Below are positions 6,607 through 8,852 of a stretch of DNA of 8,852 nucleotides, in pieces. The notes below the pieces were generated by a model that saw nothing but the letters and a program-made list of their open reading frames with translations, had not been told where the DNA came from and made no database searches. The DNA is from Oscillospiraceae bacterium (GTDB taxonomy: Bacteria > Bacillota > Clostridia > Oscillospirales > Oscillospiraceae), in contig JAEDKB010000053.1 in the NCBI GenBank assembly GCA_016296045.1, positions 1 through 8,852 on the forward strand. The letters are read 5' to 3'. Position 1 is the stretch's first letter, and every line of letters begins with the position of its first letter. The position numbers were made by a program, and so were the translations under genes.

Positions 6607-6640
6607 ATGCAGTGCCGTAAAAAATGGCACTGCATTTTTT
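6607..6640 (+). terminator. Terminator of the Asn/Gln-rich gene
   Basis: ATGCAGTGCC (6607-6616) pairs perfectly with GGCACTGCAT (6626-6635) around a 9-nt loop, followed by a T run to 6640. It begins 6 nt after the stop codon, making the microgene a single-gene transcription unit. Confidence 0.93.
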
Positions 6641-6690
6641 ATCGTATATTTTAATTGTCTGGATGGCATGATAGTCCTGAGGTGATTTTC

Positions 6691-7122
6691 ATGGGCAATG
6701 AAATATCCATGCTGAATTCGATTCGGAGAACCACGCAGATGGGCTGTTACGGAATCGAAGTTGTATTGGATGAAACAGTCAACCGCAAATTCCGCAATGC
6801 GCTGCGTGAGCAGCACAAGGAATATGAGGAGATCTTTGAGGAAGCGGATCGGCTGCTCAATGAGCGCGGCGGAAAAGTCAGGGACATCAACCCTTTTACA
6901 AAATACGGCAGTGCGGTTTCCTCCGTTTTGCGTGTTCGGGCAAGCGCAGATCCGACCGCGAAAATTGCGGAAATGATGCTTCAGGGCAACACGCGCGGAA
7001 TGATAAAAAGTCTGAACAATATTCGAACAATGGGTATGCTGGAGCCGAAGGTTGCAACACTTTCGCGCAGGCTTCTGCAAACCGAGCAAGCAAATATCGA
7101 CCAAATGAAGGAGTTTCTGTAA
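6691..7122 (+). CDS. Predicted four-helix (ferritin-like, DUF2383-type) protein, 143 aa
   Basis: A 143-residue, highly charged, all-helical protein without signal peptide or membrane segment. Helices are suggested at about 2-25, 30-58, 88-113 and 117-142, with a Gly-Gly turn at 60-61 (LLNERGGKV). This arrangement, a first half ending in a long acidic helix (REQHKEYEEIFEEADRLL, 39-56) and a second half with MMLQGNTRGMIKSLNN, resembles the DUF2383/PA2169 four-helix family, itself of ferritin-like fold. The usual di-iron ExxH pairs are not evident, so an iron-oxidising function is not supported. The start at 6691 has GAGGTGA (6679-6685) 5 nt upstream; an in-frame ATG further left lacks a ribosome binding site. 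The gene is isolated between two hairpins. Related small four-helix proteins are common in spore-formers and some, such as CotF-like proteins, are spore coat components; a spore role here is inference from neighbours. Confidence 0.8.
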   Translation: MGNEISMLNSIRRTTQMGCYGIEVVLDETVNRKFRNALREQHKEYEEIFEEADRLLNERGGKVRDINPFTKYGSAVSSVLRVRASADPTAKIAEMMLQGNTRGMIKSLNNIRTMGMLEPKVATLSRRLLQTEQANIDQMKEFL

Positions 7123-7136
7123 CACAATTTCTTGAT

Positions 7137-7170
7137 AAGTAAGGATGCCGTGATTTCGGCATCCTTACTT
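7137..7170 (+). terminator. Stem-loop after the four-helix gene, probable terminator
   Basis: A perfect 14-bp inverted repeat (7137-7150 and 7157-7170) with a 6-nt loop, starting 14 nt after the stop codon at 7120-7122. Its GC-rich centre GGATGCCG gives a stable stem. There is no long T run after it on either strand, so termination is probable rather than certain; it may also protect the 3' end of the message. Confidence 0.6.
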
Positions 7171-7179
7171 CTCCCTGTC

Positions 7180-7207
7180 ACCTTTCCCCGTGCTCCGTCA
7201 TAGAATA
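7180..7207 (+). promoter_or_regulatory. Possible mother-cell (sigma-K/sigma-E-like) promoter of the SleC-like pair
   Basis: AC at 7180-7181 and CATAGAATA at 7199-7207 are 17 nt apart; CATAGAATA fits the sigma-K -10 pattern CATANNNTA, and the sigma-E pattern CATACAAT with one mismatch. The implied transcript start (about 7214) falls at the ribosome binding site AGGAGGT (7214-7220), giving a very short leader, which weakens the call. Confidence 0.3.
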
Positions 7208-7225
7208 TCTGACAGGAGGTGTTTT

Positions 7226-7612
7226 ATGCCAGCAACCGGATTATTAACCGTCAGAGTATATACATCAGATGCACAACTGCCAATTGCAGGCGCAGCCGTT
7301 ACCATTACGCAGGAAACAAAAAACGGCTCACGACTGCTGGCCAGCAGAATTACGGATGAGAGCGGTAAGATCACTCCCGTCAGAGTTGACACACCGGAAC
7401 TGAGCGGAAGCCTGTCCCCCGGAACCAACAACCCGTTTGCTATAGTCAATGTTTTAGTCGATCATCCGGACTATGAACGTGTACTGATCGAGAATGTTCA
7501 GCTCTTTCCCGGCATCCTGACGCAGCAAAATGTGGACCTGCTGCCGATCAGCGTTCAGCCGGAAGCCTGGAATATGACGGAAATCATTGACATCACCAAG
7601 CAGGAGCTTTAA
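7226..7612 (+). CDS. SleC pro-region-like beta-sandwich protein, 128 aa
   Basis: A 128-residue protein with a carboxypeptidase-regulatory/CnaB-like beta-sandwich at about 5-107: GLLTVRVYTSDAQLPIAGAA (5-24), a DESGKIT turn (44-50), NPFAIVNVLVDHPDYERVLI (69-88) and VQLFPGILTQQNVDLLPI (91-108). It resembles the N-terminal pre-pro region that precedes the catalytic part in clostridial SleC, and is of similar size, but here it is a separate gene. There is no classical signal peptide. The start at 7226 has AGGAGGT (7214-7220) 5 nt upstream. The next gene starts 2 nt after its stop and takes its ribosome binding site (AGGAG, 7602-7606) from the last codons, so the two are translationally coupled and probably act together. 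In SleC the pro-region keeps the enzyme inactive until cleaved at germination; a free-standing inhibitor, chaperone or targeting partner is the inference here. Confidence 0.82.
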   Translation: MPATGLLTVRVYTSDAQLPIAGAAVTITQETKNGSRLLASRITDESGKITPVRVDTPELSGSLSPGTNNPFAIVNVLVDHPDYERVLIENVQLFPGILTQQNVDLLPISVQPEAWNMTEIIDITKQEL

Positions 7613-7614
7613 AT

Positions 7615-8748
7615 ATGCCGACCGTCATTCCATACATTCCCGAAGAAATTACGGTACATCTTGGTTCTCCTGATTCCAATGCCGCGAATGTAACGGTTCC
7701 GTTTATTGACTATGTGAAGAACGTCGCCTCCAGCGAAGTTTACCCGACTTGGGATGACAGCGCGTTGACGGCGAACATTCTCGCGATTGTATCTTTTGCG
7801 CTCAACCGTGTCTATACGGAATTCTACAGAAGTCAGGGATATGATTTCGACATTACCTCATCGACGGCAATCGATCAGAAGTTTATCAACGGTCGAAATT
7901 ATTTCGGCTCCATCTCACGTCTGGTGGATAATCTGTTTAATGACTATCTGCGCCGTCAGGGTTTTGTTGAACCGCTTGCCGCAAAGTTTTGCAACGGAAC
8001 AACCGTGACCTGCGATGGATTAAGTCAATGGGGATCTCAGTCTCTTGCACAGCAGGGTCTCAGCTCCACCCAGATTCTGCGCCGCTATTACGGCAACAAT
8101 ATTGAAATCGTGAACAATGCCCCGATTCGAGGTATCACCCCCTCCTATCCCGGCACGCCGCTGCGCCGTGGCTCGCAGGGGCCAAGCGTTGTCCAAATGC
8201 AGGTCATGCTGAACCGCATTGCGCAATTCTATCCGGCAATTCACAGAATCAATCCCGTCGATGGAATTTTCGGGTCGCAAACGGAAGACTCCGTTATGGC
8301 ATTTCAGCGAATTTTTGATCTGACTCCCGACGGGATCGTCGGAAGGGCAACTTGGTATCAAATGGTGCGGCTCTATGTCGGAGTAAACAGGCTTTCCGAG
8401 CTGGAGTCGCTTGGTCAGACGTTTTATTCCATTAACTGGCAGCTCCCGACAAATCTTCAGCAAGGAAGCAGCGGTCAAAAGGTAAGCCAGCTTCAATATC
8501 TTCTTCAGATTGTTGCAGAGTATGTTCCTTCCATTCCGGAAATCAACCGGGACGGTATTTTCGGTCCTGCAACGCAGGACGCTGTGATCGCTTTTCAAAA
8601 ATTTTCCGGCTTAACTCCCGATGGAATCGTCGGACCGGAAACGTGGAATGCTCTTTACCGTCGTGCCGCCGGCATTTTCGGCTCCGAACTGGCACCTGCG
8701 TATCAGTATCCGGGGCAGCCGCTGCGTCTCGGCGATACCGATTTTTAA
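7615..8748 (+). CDS. SleC-like cortex-lytic enzyme: SpoIID/LytB-like domain plus two peptidoglycan-binding domains
   Basis: A 377-residue protein. Residues about 25-166 match the SpoIID/LytB pattern: FIDYVKNVASSEVYP (30-44) with Glu41 at the place of the catalytic Glu of SpoIID-type lytic transglycosylases, a helix LTANILAIVSFALNRVY (51-67) where SpoIID has its AVAARTYAL helix, FDITSSTAIDQKFING (78-93), and GLSQWGSQSLAQQG (135-148) leading to ILRRYYGNNIEI, the counterpart of the GMSQYGA segment. Cys126 and Cys133 flank the point where SpoIID has metal ligands. Two PG_binding_1 repeats follow at about 184-250 and 282-349, each with DGIFG, AFQ and LTPDGIVG. Clostridial SleC combines a SpoIID-like domain with C-terminal peptidoglycan binding and degrades cortex during germination. 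Differences here: the pro-region is a separate upstream gene, and there are two binding repeats. No signal peptide is visible. Translation probably depends on the upstream gene. SpoIID-like assignment is firm; substrate and timing are inferred. Confidence 0.86.
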   Translation: MPTVIPYIPEEITVHLGSPDSNAANVTVPFIDYVKNVASSEVYPTWDDSALTANILAIVSFALNRVYTEFYRSQGYDFDITSSTAIDQKFINGRNYFGSISRLVDNLFNDYLRRQGFVEPLAAKFCNGTTVTCDGLSQWGSQSLAQQGLSSTQILRRYYGNNIEIVNNAPIRGITPSYPGTPLRRGSQGPSVVQMQVMLNRIAQFYPAIHRINPVDGIFGSQTEDSVMAFQRIFDLTPDGIVGRATWYQMVRLYVGVNRLSELESLGQTFYSINWQLPTNLQQGSSGQKVSQLQYLLQIVAEYVPSIPEINRDGIFGPATQDAVIAFQKFSGLTPDGIVGPETWNALYRRAAGIFGSELAPAYQYPGQPLRLGDTDF

Positions 8749-8754
8749 TACGAA

Positions 8755-8787
8755 TTCTTAATAAAAACCTTTGGTTTTTATTAAGAA
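8755..8787 (+). terminator. Perfect 15-bp hairpin after the SleC-like gene
   Basis: TTCTTAATAAAAACC (8755-8769) and its exact complement (8773-8787) around a TTT loop, 6 nt after the stop codon. The T run is inside the 3' arm (GGTTTTTATT) instead of after it, so termination could use the inner AAAAACC/GGTTTTT stem; the symmetry also allows action on the opposite strand. Confidence 0.65.
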
Positions 8788-8852
8788 GGCACCGCTGTTC
8801 GCGTTGCCCTTTTGCGGCAAAAGCCACAAAAGCCGTCTCATGCAGTTCTTGA
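8788..8852. other. Non-coding window end with a short palindrome
   Basis: No gene start is seen. The stretch holds the palindrome CTTTTGC-G-GCAAAAG (8809-8823) and a direct repeat of AAAAGCC (8820-8826 and 8834-8840 region). It is too short to interpret before the window ends. Confidence 0.3.

Noticed and set aside
6644..6673. Sigma-G-like boxes GTATA-N18-CATGATA before the four-helix gene
   Set aside because: The implied transcript start (about 6680) falls inside the ribosome binding site at 6679-6685, and the -10 box has a mismatch, so it would not yield a normally translated message.
6439..7125. Minus-strand frame of 228 codons with a Val/Leu/Ile-rich segment that looks like membrane helices
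   Set aside because: The hydrophobic stretch is simply the Asn/Gln codons (AAC, AAT, CAG) read on the other strand as GTT, ATT and CTG; there is no ribosome binding site and it crosses the terminator of the microgene.

Overview
The window looks like chromosome from an endospore-forming member of the Clostridia, most likely an Oscillospiraceae/Ruminococcaceae-type anaerobe. The evidence is the spoVA genes, an IreB-family protein, strong AGGAGG-type ribosome binding sites, roughly balanced base composition in genes with AT-rich spacers, and a membrane pyrophosphatase of the potassium-dependent kind. This placement is inferred from gene content; no rRNA gene is present.

Layout. Positions 1-1569 hold the 3' two thirds of pheT (phenylalanyl-tRNA synthetase beta chain), cut by the window edge. 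A sigma-A-like promoter then drives a two-gene unit: an ireB homologue (1663-1908) and an unrecognised 96-residue gene (1923-2213), closed by a clear terminator. Next come spoVAD (2426-3445) and spoVAE (3451-3804), parts of the dipicolinic-acid channel of the forespore, without spoVAC next to them. Facing them on the minus strand is hppA (3884-6025), an ion-pumping pyrophosphatase with its own near-consensus promoter and a leader of about 110 nt.

From about 6400 the plus strand again carries short, separately bounded units. The first is a 38-residue gene that is almost pure Asn and Gln, with a forespore-sigma-like promoter, a strong ribosome binding site and a perfect terminator. The second is a 143-residue predicted four-helix (ferritin-like) protein. 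The third is a tight two-gene unit that resembles the spore cortex-lytic enzyme SleC divided in two: a 128-residue beta-sandwich protein like the SleC pro-region, and a 377-residue protein with a SpoIID/LytB-like domain plus two peptidoglycan-binding domains. The window ends in about 100 nt of non-coding sequence with a perfect 15-bp hairpin.

How the parts may fit together (inference). Apart from pheT, ireB and hppA, the recognisable genes point to spore formation and germination: loading and release of dipicolinate (SpoVAD/E) and cortex hydrolysis (SleC-like pair). The Asn/Gln-rich microprotein and the four-helix protein lie between these and could be spore components. The most promising lesser-known items are the Asn/Gln-rich microgene and the split SleC-like pair.
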